Shown: positions 16,740-24,182, counted from the stretch's first letter. The stretch: 62,270 nucleotides of DNA from Paenibacillus koleovorans NBRC 103111 (GCF_004000845.1 NZ_BIMA01000035.1:1-62270), one strand, 5' to 3'. Made by a program: numbers and translations. Notes: a model not told the origin generated them from the sequence alone.

Positions 16740-17189
16740 ATGGGAACGGTTGAGACGACGCAATGGGATCATATTTTGAACTTTCTGCAATATTTGGGGG
16801 TTAGTTTGCCCCTGCTGGCCTTCGGGTTGTTGGCTTTTCTGGTGACGACACCTTATAACGAGTTCGCGTTGATTCGGGAAGGGGCGGCGACCGACGATCT
16901 GCGGAAGATCAATGCGGCGAAGGCGGCGGCTCACGACCTGGGCGGCAAAATCATCGGTTTGGCGATCATGCTCGCATCGGCAATTTACCACTCGGTATCG
17001 CTGTTGGATTTGGCGCTGTGGGGCATCGTCGGCATTTTCGCACAAGTGATCGTGTTTTATTTGTTCGAGTGGTTGACCCCGTTCAAGGTCGTGCGTGAAA
17101 TTCCGAACGGCAACGTGAGCGTGGGGATTTTTGCTTCTCGCCTTAGCTTGGCTACCGGCTTGATCATGGCGGCTTTGATTAGTTACTAG
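16740..17189 (+). CDS. DUF350 (YjfL/UPF0719-like) membrane protein
   Basis: 149 aa with four predicted transmembrane helices arranged as a repeat of two pairs, as in the DUF350 family. The motif TPYNEFALIREGAATDDLRKINAAKAAA is typical (N-E-x-x-x-I-R-E-G-N-x-A-A). The ATG at 16740 lies nine bases after GGAGGAG; the longer ORF starting inside the ligase gene is a frame artefact. It is the last of the four-gene set; DUF350 proteins accompany GSP-synthase-like ligases in many bacteria. Confidence 0.87.
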   Translation: MGTVETTQWDHILNFLQYLGVSLPLLAFGLLAFLVTTPYNEFALIREGAATDDLRKINAAKAAAHDLGGKIIGLAIMLASAIYHSVSLLDLALWGIVGIFAQVIVFYLFEWLTPFKVVREIPNGNVSVGIFASRLSLATGLIMAALISY

Positions 17190-17310
17190 GTTGGGTGTTG
17201 AGGCTGAGGTCGGGACAGAGGTTCAGGCTGATGTTGAGGCTGGAGCTGGAGCTGGTGTAGAGGCTGGGGGTGAGGCTTAAGCTGAGTGAGTGAGGCTAAG
17301 GCTATAAGGC
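17190..17310. repeat. Degenerate GAGGCT-type low-complexity tract
   Basis: Imperfect hexamers of the form GAGGCT/GAGGTT/GGAGCT run through this stretch directly after the DUF350 stop codon. They resemble the GAGCAA tract at the window start in unit length and composition. The rest of the gap to the sulfurtransferase (17311-17536) shows no recognisable gene or signal apart from the ribosome binding site at 17522-17526. Confidence 0.6.
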
Positions 17311-17536
17311 TAAAAGGCTGAAGCATAGGCGGCTGCTCGCTGCTGGTGGGCGGTTGGTTTTCTGTATATTTGGTGGGGTAGGAGTATAGTCGGTTTAGGG
17401 ACGGCCGTTGGCTGGGCGCTTGCTCTGCCGGCGGCTGTTTGGTTTGCACGGTTGGGAGACTTTTCGCTGCTACTTGCTCCTGCAGGAGTGGTCGGGTAAG
17501 CTGGAAGTATCTATCTGAAGCAGGAGCGTGACTCGA

Positions 17537-18382
17537 ATGAAGCATATAGTGGAAGTGAGTTGGCTAACGGAGCATTGGAACGACGCGGACTTGGTCATCG
17601 CGGATTGCCGGTTCGTGCTGACCGATCCGGCCGCGGGGCGCGCGGCGTATGAAGAGTCGCACATCCCCGGCGCGGTCTACATCGACCTAGATCGGCAGCT
17701 GTCTGCGCCGAAGGGCGAGCATGGCGGCCGTCATCCGCTCGTGGACATGACAAGCTTCGCAGCAGCTATGGGGCAAGCCGGTATCGGCAACTCCACCACC
17801 GTCGTCGCTTACGACGACCAGGGTGGAGCCTATGCCTCGCGTCTGTGGTGGATGCTGCGGTATGCCGGCCACGAGCGCGTCTATGTGCTGAACGGCGGCT
17901 TCGCCGGCTGGCAGGCGGCGGGGGGCTCCATCACCGCCGAGGTGCCTACGCCGGCGCCCGCCGCGTTCGAGCCGCATCCGCGCGAAGAGCTGCTGCTCTC
18001 GATGGCCGACGTTCGCGCCAGACTGGGCGATCCGAACGTCGTCCTGATCGACTCTCGCGAGGAGCCTCGCTATCTCGGGCTCAGCGAGCCGATCGATCCG
18101 GTGGCCGGGCATATCCCGGGAGCGATCAACCGCTTCTGGAAAGGCGCGCTGGACGAGCAAGGCCGTTGGCGCGACGCCGCTGGCCAAACGGAGCGCTTCC
18201 GCGACCTCGACCCGGCCAAGGAGCTCGTCGTCTATTGCGGCTCCGGCGTCACCGCCTGCCCTAACGTGCTCGCGCTCGAGGAGGCTGGTTTTCCGAATGT
18301 GAAGCTGTACGCAGGGAGCTGGAGCGATTGGATTTCGTATGAGGGGAATCCGGTGGCGACGGGGGATGAGGGTAAGGCGTAA
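17537..18382 (+). CDS. Two-domain sulfurtransferase (rhodanese/3-mercaptopyruvate type)
   Basis: 281 aa with two rhodanese domains: an inactive N-terminal domain (about 1-135) and a catalytic C-terminal domain with the active-site loop YCGSGVTAC, Cys near residue 234. The CGSGVTA form is typical of SseA-like thiosulfate/3-mercaptopyruvate sulfurtransferases, which transfer sulfane sulfur to cyanide or thiols. The ATG at 17537 is preferred over the GTG at 17528, because AGGAG (17522-17526) is well spaced only for the ATG. Oddity: its last 66 bp plus 100 bp downstream recur near 19640 and 21745, so this 3' end looks like an insertion hotspot. Confidence 0.93.
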   Translation: MKHIVEVSWLTEHWNDADLVIADCRFVLTDPAAGRAAYEESHIPGAVYIDLDRQLSAPKGEHGGRHPLVDMTSFAAAMGQAGIGNSTTVVAYDDQGGAYASRLWWMLRYAGHERVYVLNGGFAGWQAAGGSITAEVPTPAPAAFEPHPREELLLSMADVRARLGDPNVVLIDSREEPRYLGLSEPIDPVAGHIPGAINRFWKGALDEQGRWRDAAGQTERFRDLDPAKELVVYCGSGVTACPNVLALEEAGFPNVKLYAGSWSDWISYEGNPVATGDEGKA

Positions 18383-18482
18383 GGCCGCGTCGGACGCGGG
18401 TTTGGGGGTTGTGACAGGTTGTGAGCTAGTGACCTGTTGCGGCCCTCTTTGCGCTTTTCTGTCAACAGCTTGCAAACAAGAA
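18317..18482 (+). repeat. Sulfurtransferase 3'-end repeat, copy A (resident gene end)
   Basis: This 166-bp segment begins with AGCTGGAGCGATTGGATT inside the functional sulfurtransferase gene, includes its stop codon, a CCGCGTcggACGCGG hairpin, an outer GGCCGC/GCGGCC pair and ends CAACAGCTTGCAAACAAGAA. Copy C (21745-21910) is the same length and aligns without gaps. Confidence 0.85.
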
Positions 18483-18551
18483 CCCGACGAGAGTGGTTGC
18501 AAACTCCCGGAGTTAGCCATTGCAGAGCGGCTGGGGCAGGCTACTCTTTCT

Positions 18552-18959
18552 TTATTTATATCTTCTGGATATCAGAAACTCTGCAACGGGATGTACAGCT
18601 AGACCAAAACATAATATTAGATTTAGTGGAATATTGTCTTGGCCATTAACGTATTTCTCAATGACAAGAACGATGAAGATTACAATCAAAAGAGCATAAT
18701 AACTGAATCGTGCGCTCTTCAACAAAATCAACTTTCCAAGCTCATCGTCCTGACTGAACCCTTTATGCGGAGTTCCCCATGTCAAAGCAGACATGACGAT
18801 TCCAAGCGGAATAGCCAGACGAATAAAATCATCAACAACACCTAGCGTATCATGTTGAATCCATCTGTAGAACATTTGGCAGAACAATAAAAAGAATATT
18901 CCCCCGACAACATAAGCAAGAATTTGATTCCAATGCATCTTTGCGTTTTTCAACTTCAT
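18552..18959 (-). CDS. Small four-helix membrane protein paired with an XRE regulator
   Basis: 135 aa with four hydrophobic segments and a basic C-terminal ISRRYK. The ribosome binding site AGGAGGGAAA precedes the ATG. It is transcribed after the HTH gene at 19019-19210, the common Firmicute arrangement of a short Cro/CI-type regulator with a small membrane protein. A second such pair occurs at 37987-38648. The function is unknown. It lies between copies A and B of the sulfurtransferase 3'-end repeat, so it is probably part of an inserted segment, and it is more AT-rich than the flanks. Confidence 0.75.
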   Translation of the reverse strand: MKLKNAKMHWNQILAYVVGGIFFLLFCQMFYRWIQHDTLGVVDDFIRLAIPLGIVMSALTWGTPHKGFSQDDELGKLILLKSARFSYYALLIVIFIVLVIEKYVNGQDNIPLNLILCFGLAVHPVAEFLISRRYK

Positions 18960-19018
18960 TTTCCCTCCTATACGGATGTTAAAATGGCGTAGCTCCCGCT
19001 CCGTAGAGAGCCAGGATG

Positions 19019-19210
19019 CTAAATGCTGATGAACAAACTGTCAACCGATGTACCTAAGACCTTCGCTAGCTTGAACGCAAGATTGAGTGTCGGGTCATAC
19101 TTATTATTCTCGATCGCATTAATTGTTTGCCTCGAAACGGAACAAGCTGCAGCAAGTTGTTCTTGTGAAATCCCCTTGTCTTTGCGTATTTCTTTAATGC
19201 GATTCTCCAT
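19019..19210 (-). CDS. XRE (Cro/CI) family HTH regulator
   Basis: 63 aa, a single helix-turn-helix domain (IKEIRKDKGISQEQLAAACSVSRQTINAIEN, then DPTLNLAFKLAKVLG), very close to the short YozG-like regulators of Firmicutes. The ATG at 19210 follows GAGGT; five extra upstream codons in the ORF are not needed. Two palindromic sites of the form TGTMAAA-N4-TTTKACA flank its promoter, so it is probably autoregulated and controls the membrane protein downstream. Confidence 0.88.
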   Translation of the reverse strand: MENRIKEIRKDKGISQEQLAAACSVSRQTINAIENNKYDPTLNLAFKLAKVLGTSVDSLFISI

Positions 19211-19226
19211 ATTCACCAACCTCAAA

Positions 19227-19292
19227 TGTCAAAAACTTTTTACAAAATTCATTTTATTTAAGGAGAGCACTAAATGTCAAATGTTTTTTACA
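19227..19292 (-). promoter_or_regulatory. Promoter and two operators of the XRE/membrane pair
   Basis: On the minus strand TTGACA (19280-19275) and TAAAAT (19256-19251) are 18 bp apart. Two near-identical imperfect palindromes, TGTCAAAAACTTTTTACA (19227-19244) and TGTCAAATGTTTTTTACA (19275-19292), cover the start region and the -35. This is the layout expected for repression by the XRE protein. Confidence 0.65.
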
Positions 19293-19639
19293 TATCATTT
19301 ATTGCAAACAACCGCCAACACCTTGCAAACAATAGCGTTGTAGCTTGTTTCCAGCTCATCGCTTCCGGGTGCTACCTTGCTTCACTTGGCCTTTTGTTGG
19401 CGATCCGTTCGGCTTGACCCAGCCACAGGTGGATGACTTGCCCCGGCTCAAACTGTACTGTTCCGCCAGCCCCGTCCTCCACGGATTTCTTGCTCCACAA
19501 GTCCTCCCAAACGTAGCCAAGGGAGGTCGTTGCACATGGACGTTGGCATGTCCTCCGAGACATTCCCGCCGCGCTGATCGGAACCCCTACTTTTTGGCGT
19601 TGGAACCCTCCGAACATGGGGGTTCGTGGGGGGATAAGA
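19293..19639. other. Unassigned stretch between XRE promoter and repeat copy B
   Basis: No convincing gene. Overlapping ORFs on both strands here have no recognisable domain and read through repeat copy B in the wrong frame. The minus-strand reading (VWEDLWSKKSVEDG onward) is open for about 50 codons and could be a relic. CCAACACCTTGCAAACAAT at 19314-19332 resembles the right end of repeat copies A and C. Confidence 0.5.
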
Positions 19640-19697
19640 AGCTGGAGCGATTGGATTTCGTACGCGGACAATCCAGTAGCGACGGGGGAAGAGTAAG
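19640..19697 (+). pseudogene. Sulfurtransferase 3'-end repeat, copy B (gene-end relic)
   Basis: Starts with the same 18-bp AGCTGGAGCGATTGGATT core as copies A and C and reads, in the sulfurtransferase frame, SWSDWISYADNPVATGEE followed by TAA. No rhodanese sequence precedes the core. It diverges from copies A and C after the stop and has its own terminator. Confidence 0.8.
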
Positions 19698-19729
19698 AGC
19701 CGAAAAACATATAGCAATATGTGCCGTTG

Positions 19730-19773
19730 AATACATCGCCATGTCGCTTACATGCTCGGGCGATGTATTTTTC
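19730..19773 (+). terminator. Terminator after relic copy B
   Basis: AATACATCGCC (19730-19740) pairs perfectly with GGCGATGTATT (19759-19769), followed by TTT. A strong intrinsic terminator follows a gene fragment of only 18 codons, consistent with copy B being the tail of a once complete gene. Confidence 0.8.
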
Positions 19774-19922
19774 TATGTTCTGAGTCAACAAGGAGTCAAC
19801 GCATCACTCCTGAAAGTACTAACAGAGCGGGCGTAGCCGACCAAGCGAACATGCTCGTTATACTTAAGCCTGTCTAAGCTGAACGACAAGCGCAACTTGA
19901 GATACTTATGAAGCGAGGTCGG

Positions 19923-19963
19923 TTGACATTCTGGAAATATCCAATTTATAATTAGGATGCTAG
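19923..19963 (+). promoter_or_regulatory. marR promoter with overlapping operator
   Basis: TTGACA (19923-19928) and TATAAT (19947-19952) are 18 bp apart. TTAGGATGCTAG (19952-19963) follows the -10 and matches two further YTAG-N4-CTAR sites before the SDR gene, so it is the probable MarR autoregulatory site. Confidence 0.7.
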
Positions 19964-19999
19964 TAATATCGACACAATCTCAGAATGGAGCCATACCGC

Positions 20000-20425
20000 A
20001 TGTCTCAATCCATCCTTTACTTGAAAAGAACCTATATTATTATGCGCAAAGAGCTTGACGTGCGGTTAAGCGCATTCAATCTGACGACTTCGCAATTCGA
20101 GATCCTGGGCTATTTGGCTCAATCCGGGGGATTGGAGCAGCAGAAGCTCCAGCATCATAGTGGAATTACATCCGCGACTTTGACCGGAATATTAGATAAG
20201 CTGGAGGCTCGGGGATACATCTCCCGCAAGCCTAGCCATACGGACGGAAGGGCTAACGTTGTGACGCTCACGCAGCAGGGCAACGAGGTGTTCGGAAAGC
20301 TGGTCGGTCTTATTCTGGAATTCGAGAACGAGATGCTTAAAGGGTTCACGCAAGCCGAGAGAGATTTGCTGGGACAATGGCTGCAACGAGTGGCCAAGAA
20401 TCTAGGGGATAAGGAATATTATTAA
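20000..20425 (+). CDS. MarR family transcriptional regulator
   Basis: 141 aa, a winged-helix MarR protein: FNLTTSQFEILGYLAQ, LQHHSGITSATLTGILDKLEARGYI (recognition helix and wing) and SHTDGRANVVTLTQQG (the conserved D-x-R wing). The ATG at 20000 is chosen because GGAG lies ten bases upstream; the ATG at 19985 lacks a site. It is followed 136 bp later by an SDR gene, with operator-like repeats before both, so it likely represses itself and the SDR gene in response to a small ligand. It lies between relic copies B and C. Confidence 0.88.
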   Translation: MSQSILYLKRTYIIMRKELDVRLSAFNLTTSQFEILGYLAQSGGLEQQKLQHHSGITSATLTGILDKLEARGYISRKPSHTDGRANVVTLTQQGNEVFGKLVGLILEFENEMLKGFTQAERDLLGQWLQRVAKNLGDKEYY

Positions 20426-20451
20426 TAGGGGCTTTTCGCCTACGCCTATAG

Positions 20452-20543
20452 CTAGGGTCCTAGCGATTAAAGAGGGGGTGAGTGCGATTGTGCGTTTATA
20501 AGTATGAAGATGAATAACGTTTGTTTTATAGCTAGTATCCTAA
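20452..20543 (+). promoter_or_regulatory. Two MarR-type operator sites upstream of the SDR gene
   Basis: CTAGGGTCCTAG (20452-20463) and CTAGTATCCTAA (20532-20543) share the form YTAG-N4-CTAR with the site at the marR promoter. The context is also shared (TATAGCTAG precedes both). No clear -35/-10 pair was identified. Confidence 0.6.
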
Positions 20544-20561
20544 TTAATACTGGGAGGCATT

Positions 20562-21326
20562 ATGCGAATCGTAGTTACTGGAGGAACAAGCGGAATCGGT
20601 TACGGGACGGCGCGCTTTGCCGCGCAACGCGGTTGGGAGGTAACGATCGTCGGTCGTAATCGAACCCAAGGCGAGAAGATTGCCGCCGAGCTGGGGGCGG
20701 ACTACCTCTATGCAGATCTGTCCAAGATGTCGGATGTACGTCGATTAGCGGAACAGCTAGAAGGAATGATTAATGCGTTGGCGCTGTGTGCGGGAGGAAT
20801 ATATACCGACAAAGAGGCACGGCTGACCAATGAAGGGTTGGAGACGACTTTCGCAACAAACTATTTGAGTAAATTCGCGTTATCGGAGATCCTTCTTCAG
20901 CAGAACAAGATCGTACCTGACGGATGCATCGTTATGGTAGGAGGTAATGGCGTCCACAAGAATGCTTCGACCTCTTGGGCTGAACCACAAGCCGGTCTAT
21001 CATCCGCGATGAAGGCAGCGCTTGCGGTCGATCTCTATGCTTCCGAGCTCGCCAAGCGATATCCGCAGTTGCGCGTGCATACCTGCTATCCGGGAATCGT
21101 TCGAACGAATTTGTTCCAAGAGGCATCGTTGCTGTTTCGATTGTTGTCTCGAATGTTCGGCCAGCCGATAGCCAAAGGCAGCGCTTATCTGGGTCGGCTG
21201 ATCTTGGAGAAGCATTCGGGGGTGCATTGGAAGCAGGATCGCCCAATGCGTTTCAGCGTTCCTTTGCCCGTAGGCCATGAAGCTGAGGCGCTATGGGCAT
21301 ATAGTCGACAATATTTGACCACATAA
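20562..21326 (+). CDS. SDR family oxidoreductase lacking the catalytic tyrosine
   Basis: 254 aa. The N-terminal Rossmann motif TGGTSGIG (residues 6-13) and the NADP-type GRNR loop are present, and CAGG replaces NNAG around residue 77. In the position of the active-site YxxxK the sequence reads SSAMK (LSSAMKAALAVDLYASELA), with Ser in place of Tyr, so ordinary dehydrogenase chemistry is doubtful; the PGIVRTNL motif is normal. GGGAGG precedes the ATG. It probably forms an operon with the following gene (16-bp gap) and is controlled by the upstream MarR. Confidence 0.85.
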   Translation: MRIVVTGGTSGIGYGTARFAAQRGWEVTIVGRNRTQGEKIAAELGADYLYADLSKMSDVRRLAEQLEGMINALALCAGGIYTDKEARLTNEGLETTFATNYLSKFALSEILLQQNKIVPDGCIVMVGGNGVHKNASTSWAEPQAGLSSAMKAALAVDLYASELAKRYPQLRVHTCYPGIVRTNLFQEASLLFRLLSRMFGQPIAKGSAYLGRLILEKHSGVHWKQDRPMRFSVPLPVGHEAEALWAYSRQYLTT

Positions 21327-21342
21327 CAAAGGGGAGTTAAGC

Positions 21343-21822
21343 ATGCGTTATAAAGCAGGGTGGCTGGTGCAAAATCATATTTTGGCTTTGACGCATTTTG
21401 AACCAGTGGTAACGATGGAGGATTTCCGGGATATCGCTGCGGATGCGCACATGGCTTTGCAAGAGGCGACGCAGCCCCTTCACCTTCTGATCGATAATCG
21501 GATTATCGCCGAAAGGACGGTCGCCACTCTGGACTCGATGTTGAACGCTCTGCCGATCCTCCAACATGCGCACCTGCGATGGATTGTTGTCGTGCTGCCC
21601 GAAGCCGTCAAAGAGACTGCAGCAGCTAGACAAGTCGAGCGGCATGGATCGATTCAATTAAAATTTACGGACAGTCTGGCTTCCGCATTCCAGCATCTTG
21701 CCCGTGAGGATGACCGTATAGACGGGGCGGCCGGCATGGAATCTAGCTGGAGCGATTGGATTAGCTACAAAGACAATCCGGTGGCGACGGGGGAGGAGAG
21801 AGGGGCAAGAGGCCGCGTCTGA
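21343..21822 (+). CDS. SpoIIAA-like (STAS-fold) protein fused to a sulfurtransferase tail
   Basis: 159 aa. Residues 1-126 resemble SpoIIAA-like/STAS proteins (FEPVVTMEDFRDIAADAHMALQ, LHLLIDNRI, HLRWIVVVLP). From residue 135 the reading frame enters repeat copy C and is identical in kind to the C terminus of the sulfurtransferase at 17537 (SWSDWISYKDNPVATGEE). The native stop codon is therefore missing or replaced and the tail is a recombination product. AAGGGGAG precedes the ATG. It is the last gene of the marR-controlled group. Confidence 0.75.
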   Translation: MRYKAGWLVQNHILALTHFEPVVTMEDFRDIAADAHMALQEATQPLHLLIDNRIIAERTVATLDSMLNALPILQHAHLRWIVVVLPEAVKETAAARQVERHGSIQLKFTDSLASAFQHLAREDDRIDGAAGMESSWSDWISYKDNPVATGEERGARGRV

Positions 21823-21910
21823 CGCGGGCTGGAGGGCTGTGGCGGATTGCCGGGAGGCAGGCTGTTGCGGCCTTCTCTGGGCTTTTCGTTCAACAGCTTG
21901 CAAACAAGAA
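21745..21910 (+). repeat. Sulfurtransferase 3'-end repeat, copy C
   Basis: 166 bp, gapless alignment to copy A (18317-18482): same AGCTGGAGCGATTGGATT left edge, same GGCCGC at offset 66 and GTTGCGGCC at offset 119, same CAACAGCTTGCAAACAAGAA right edge. The loop of the small hairpin differs (CCGCGTctgACGCGG) while its stem is kept. In frame it encodes a sulfurtransferase tail now fused to the preceding ORF. Confidence 0.85.
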
Positions 21911-21963
21911 GTTGGAGATAACAGATCAAAAAGAAGTGTAATCTTTCGAATGGCCCATGTCAC

Positions 21964-22245
21964 TTATTCTTTATTACGAATGGTAGATTTGTGTTTATTG
22001 CCTTTGCTGTCATAGGTGACCCATTCACCAACAGGCTCGCCCATGTCAAAATACCCTGAACGCTTTATAGTTCCATCGGGACGATACCATTCCCAGTAGC
22101 CGTCCGGCTTATCCTCAATCATTTTTCCCTTTGACCACATTGTTTTTCCGTTTGCGTGGTACTTGATCGTGTAGCCATCAATCACTTCCATTTTCTTTTC
22201 CTTGACACCGTTCGGGTGTATCAAGTCACATTTTTCATTTTCCAT
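21964..22245 (-). CDS. Small MORN-repeat-like protein
   Basis: 93 aa with repeated short G-x-(W/Y)-x-x-(W/Y/F) units (YHANGKTMWSKGKMIEDKPDGYWEWYRPDGTIKRSGYF, then GEWVTYDSKGNKHK) typical of MORN or toxin-antitoxin YwqK-like repeats. No signal peptide. GGAGGAAAG precedes the ATG. YwqK-type proteins often act as antidotes or bind peptide toxins, but no toxin gene is adjacent, so the role is open. It starts right after repeat copy C and is more AT-rich than the neighbourhood. Confidence 0.65.
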   Translation of the reverse strand: MENEKCDLIHPNGVKEKKMEVIDGYTIKYHANGKTMWSKGKMIEDKPDGYWEWYRPDGTIKRSGYFDMGEPVGEWVTYDSKGNKHKSTIRNKE

Positions 22246-22333
22246 GACTTTCCTCCAATAATCAGCTTTTTGTTCATAATATCACCATTCAATGAGAATT
22301 TTCTAAGTCGACAATATTAGGCAACAAATTTAT

Positions 22334-24019
22334 TCATTTGACCGGCGAAGGATAATAAAATGATGTGTACGCCAGCAAATGCCCGCTGTCGTCCTCCAGG
22401 AAGCTGAAAATGACGCCGGGACTCTCGGCTGACTCGCGAGTGAGGAAGGAAAGTTCATCGAAATTCCAAGGCATGTAGTGCAGTCCTGTGGATACAACCT
22501 GACCATCGCGATACAGCAAATAGGACAGTCGGGACATTAGCGGTGTTTCGGCAAATTCGTCGGGCGAGTGCGGGCGGGAGGTTGACCACCAGATGCCGAT
22601 GCCGGACTTGTGCGTGAACGGACGAACCGACTCCGGCAGCGCCGAACGTGGAAGGACAGCATTTGCAATATGTTCGGTGTGGACACTGCCGTCCGGCATA
22701 ATCGTGCGCGACTCGGATTTCTTATAGTCCAGCTTCACCGGAATACTGCGTGCAGCCTCGTCGGGATTGGCGTACTCATGAGTGAGATACACGGCCCCTT
22801 TCATCAGTTGGCGGGCCTCGTCGATGATGTCGGCAGTCTTCTCTTCCAGTGTGCGCTCGTCTGAATAATAATGAATGGTCCATGTCTGCTTGTTAATATC
22901 GAGATCTGCCAACGTTGTATAGGCGAACAGACGATTATGGGCATCCGAAAAACCATATGCGCGGAAAACATCCATTTTTCCATAATCCTGTCCCCCGGCC
23001 AGAGCAGTAGGACGCTCCAGATTGACGGGCGGCCCGACGAGATAATCGTTGACCGGATTATCGGGCATCATCCCGCTCATCAGCAATCCCAGCAACGCCA
23101 GCCGTTCCCTTTCCTCGGCCGTTCGTTCTACGGAGCGAACGGTGAATGACGTTTGCGTTATGCTTGCAAATTGCGGGAATTCGCGCAGCAGCGTGTCTCT
23201 ATCTACCGAAACCATTCCGTGCTCGATCCCATTCACAATAGCCGCTCCCCGCTCTACCGTGACCGGTACGGTGCGTGTACGGTGCTCCGGTTCGCCGGCA
23301 GGCTCCGAGGTCCGCGGCGGCGAATATTCGCCCTGCCCGGCAGCGACCGGCAGCCCGGCGCGCTGCGCCGCTTCTTGACTGACTTGTCCTTCATCGATCA
23401 GCTTGCGCAGCAAGGTCTGCTCCCTTCCTTTCAACGGAGCGGACAGCGACCCGTAGGAGATATCGACCAGATGCGCTCGCAGGAAATGGCCCTCCGGTCT
23501 CCTGTAATCCCGAGCCGTCGCCATCCCAATCTCAACGGCCTTCTCCGAGGCTCGACTCCACTCGAAATCCCCCTTGGAATCATCATAGCCGAGCGCACGC
23601 AGGACGAAGGTTAAATACTGCGCGGATGATACCGGCTGGTTCGCACCAAAACTCGTTGGCGACACGCCCAACGTCAGTTGATGCTTCCAGGCATAATCCA
23701 CATATGCCTGCGCCCATGACGGCACGTCCGTAAAAGGATGTGCAGGAGCTTCGGCGGAGCGTCCCGCTTCCAACGCTACCTCCTCTTTGCCCAGCAGACG
23801 GATCAGCATGACAAGCGCCTCTGTCCTCGTCGGCTCGCGTTCCAATTCGAAGCCGTGGTCGCTCCCCTGGAACAGACCTAGCTGCCTCAGCTCCGCCGCA
23901 TGTTGCTCGAATGTTGCGGCAGCCTGTTCCTCTGACGAGGATATTTCCGCCGCAACCAACGAGGAGAGGGGGGCTGCAAACCATAATATTGAAATCGTAA
24001 TCATAATCCATTTTCTCAC
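22334..24019 (-). CDS. Secreted protein with N-terminal S-layer-homology-like domains
   Basis: 561 aa. The signal peptide spans residues 1-24. Two SLH-like modules follow (about 40-78: LGLFQGSDHGFELEREPTRTEALVMLIRLLGKE; about 92-145: FTDVPSWAQAYVDYAW...VSSAQYLTFVLRALGY), which normally anchor proteins to wall polymers. The C-terminal 350 residues are a globular domain of unknown function. The start is GTG at 24019. It is monocistronic; no clear terminator was seen. Confidence 0.8.
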   Translation of the reverse strand: MRKWIMITISILWFAAPLSSLVAAEISSSEEQAAATFEQHAAELRQLGLFQGSDHGFELEREPTRTEALVMLIRLLGKEEVALEAGRSAEAPAHPFTDVPSWAQAYVDYAWKHQLTLGVSPTSFGANQPVSSAQYLTFVLRALGYDDSKGDFEWSRASEKAVEIGMATARDYRRPEGHFLRAHLVDISYGSLSAPLKGREQTLLRKLIDEGQVSQEAAQRAGLPVAAGQGEYSPPRTSEPAGEPEHRTRTVPVTVERGAAIVNGIEHGMVSVDRDTLLREFPQFASITQTSFTVRSVERTAEERERLALLGLLMSGMMPDNPVNDYLVGPPVNLERPTALAGGQDYGKMDVFRAYGFSDAHNRLFAYTTLADLDINKQTWTIHYYSDERTLEEKTADIIDEARQLMKGAVYLTHEYANPDEAARSIPVKLDYKKSESRTIMPDGSVHTEHIANAVLPRSALPESVRPFTHKSGIGIWWSTSRPHSPDEFAETPLMSRLSYLLYRDGQVVSTGLHYMPWNFDELSFLTRESAESPGVIFSFLEDDSGHLLAYTSFYYPSPVK

Positions 24020-24182
24020 AATCTTTCTTCGCTCCTCTCTACGAAGCTTGTGCCGAGCAGCCTATATTCCTCTATTGTAGCCTACTCAAGCTTAAAATCC
24101 AGTAGGAGCATAGCTTTTTTCGCCGGGGGTGCAGCATGGTGCAGCGCTTTCAACTGCTCGGTTGGGAGTTCGGTTGGGTATG

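Noticed and set aside
17186-17545. 119-codon minus-strand ORF with Gln/Pro/His-rich end
   Set aside because: Produced by the degenerate GAGGCT tract; no ribosome binding site.
19345-19836. ORFs of 163 and 139 codons on the two strands before and across relic copy B
   Set aside because: Neither has a family signature; both read the gene-end relic in a wrong frame. A very decayed gene cannot be excluded.
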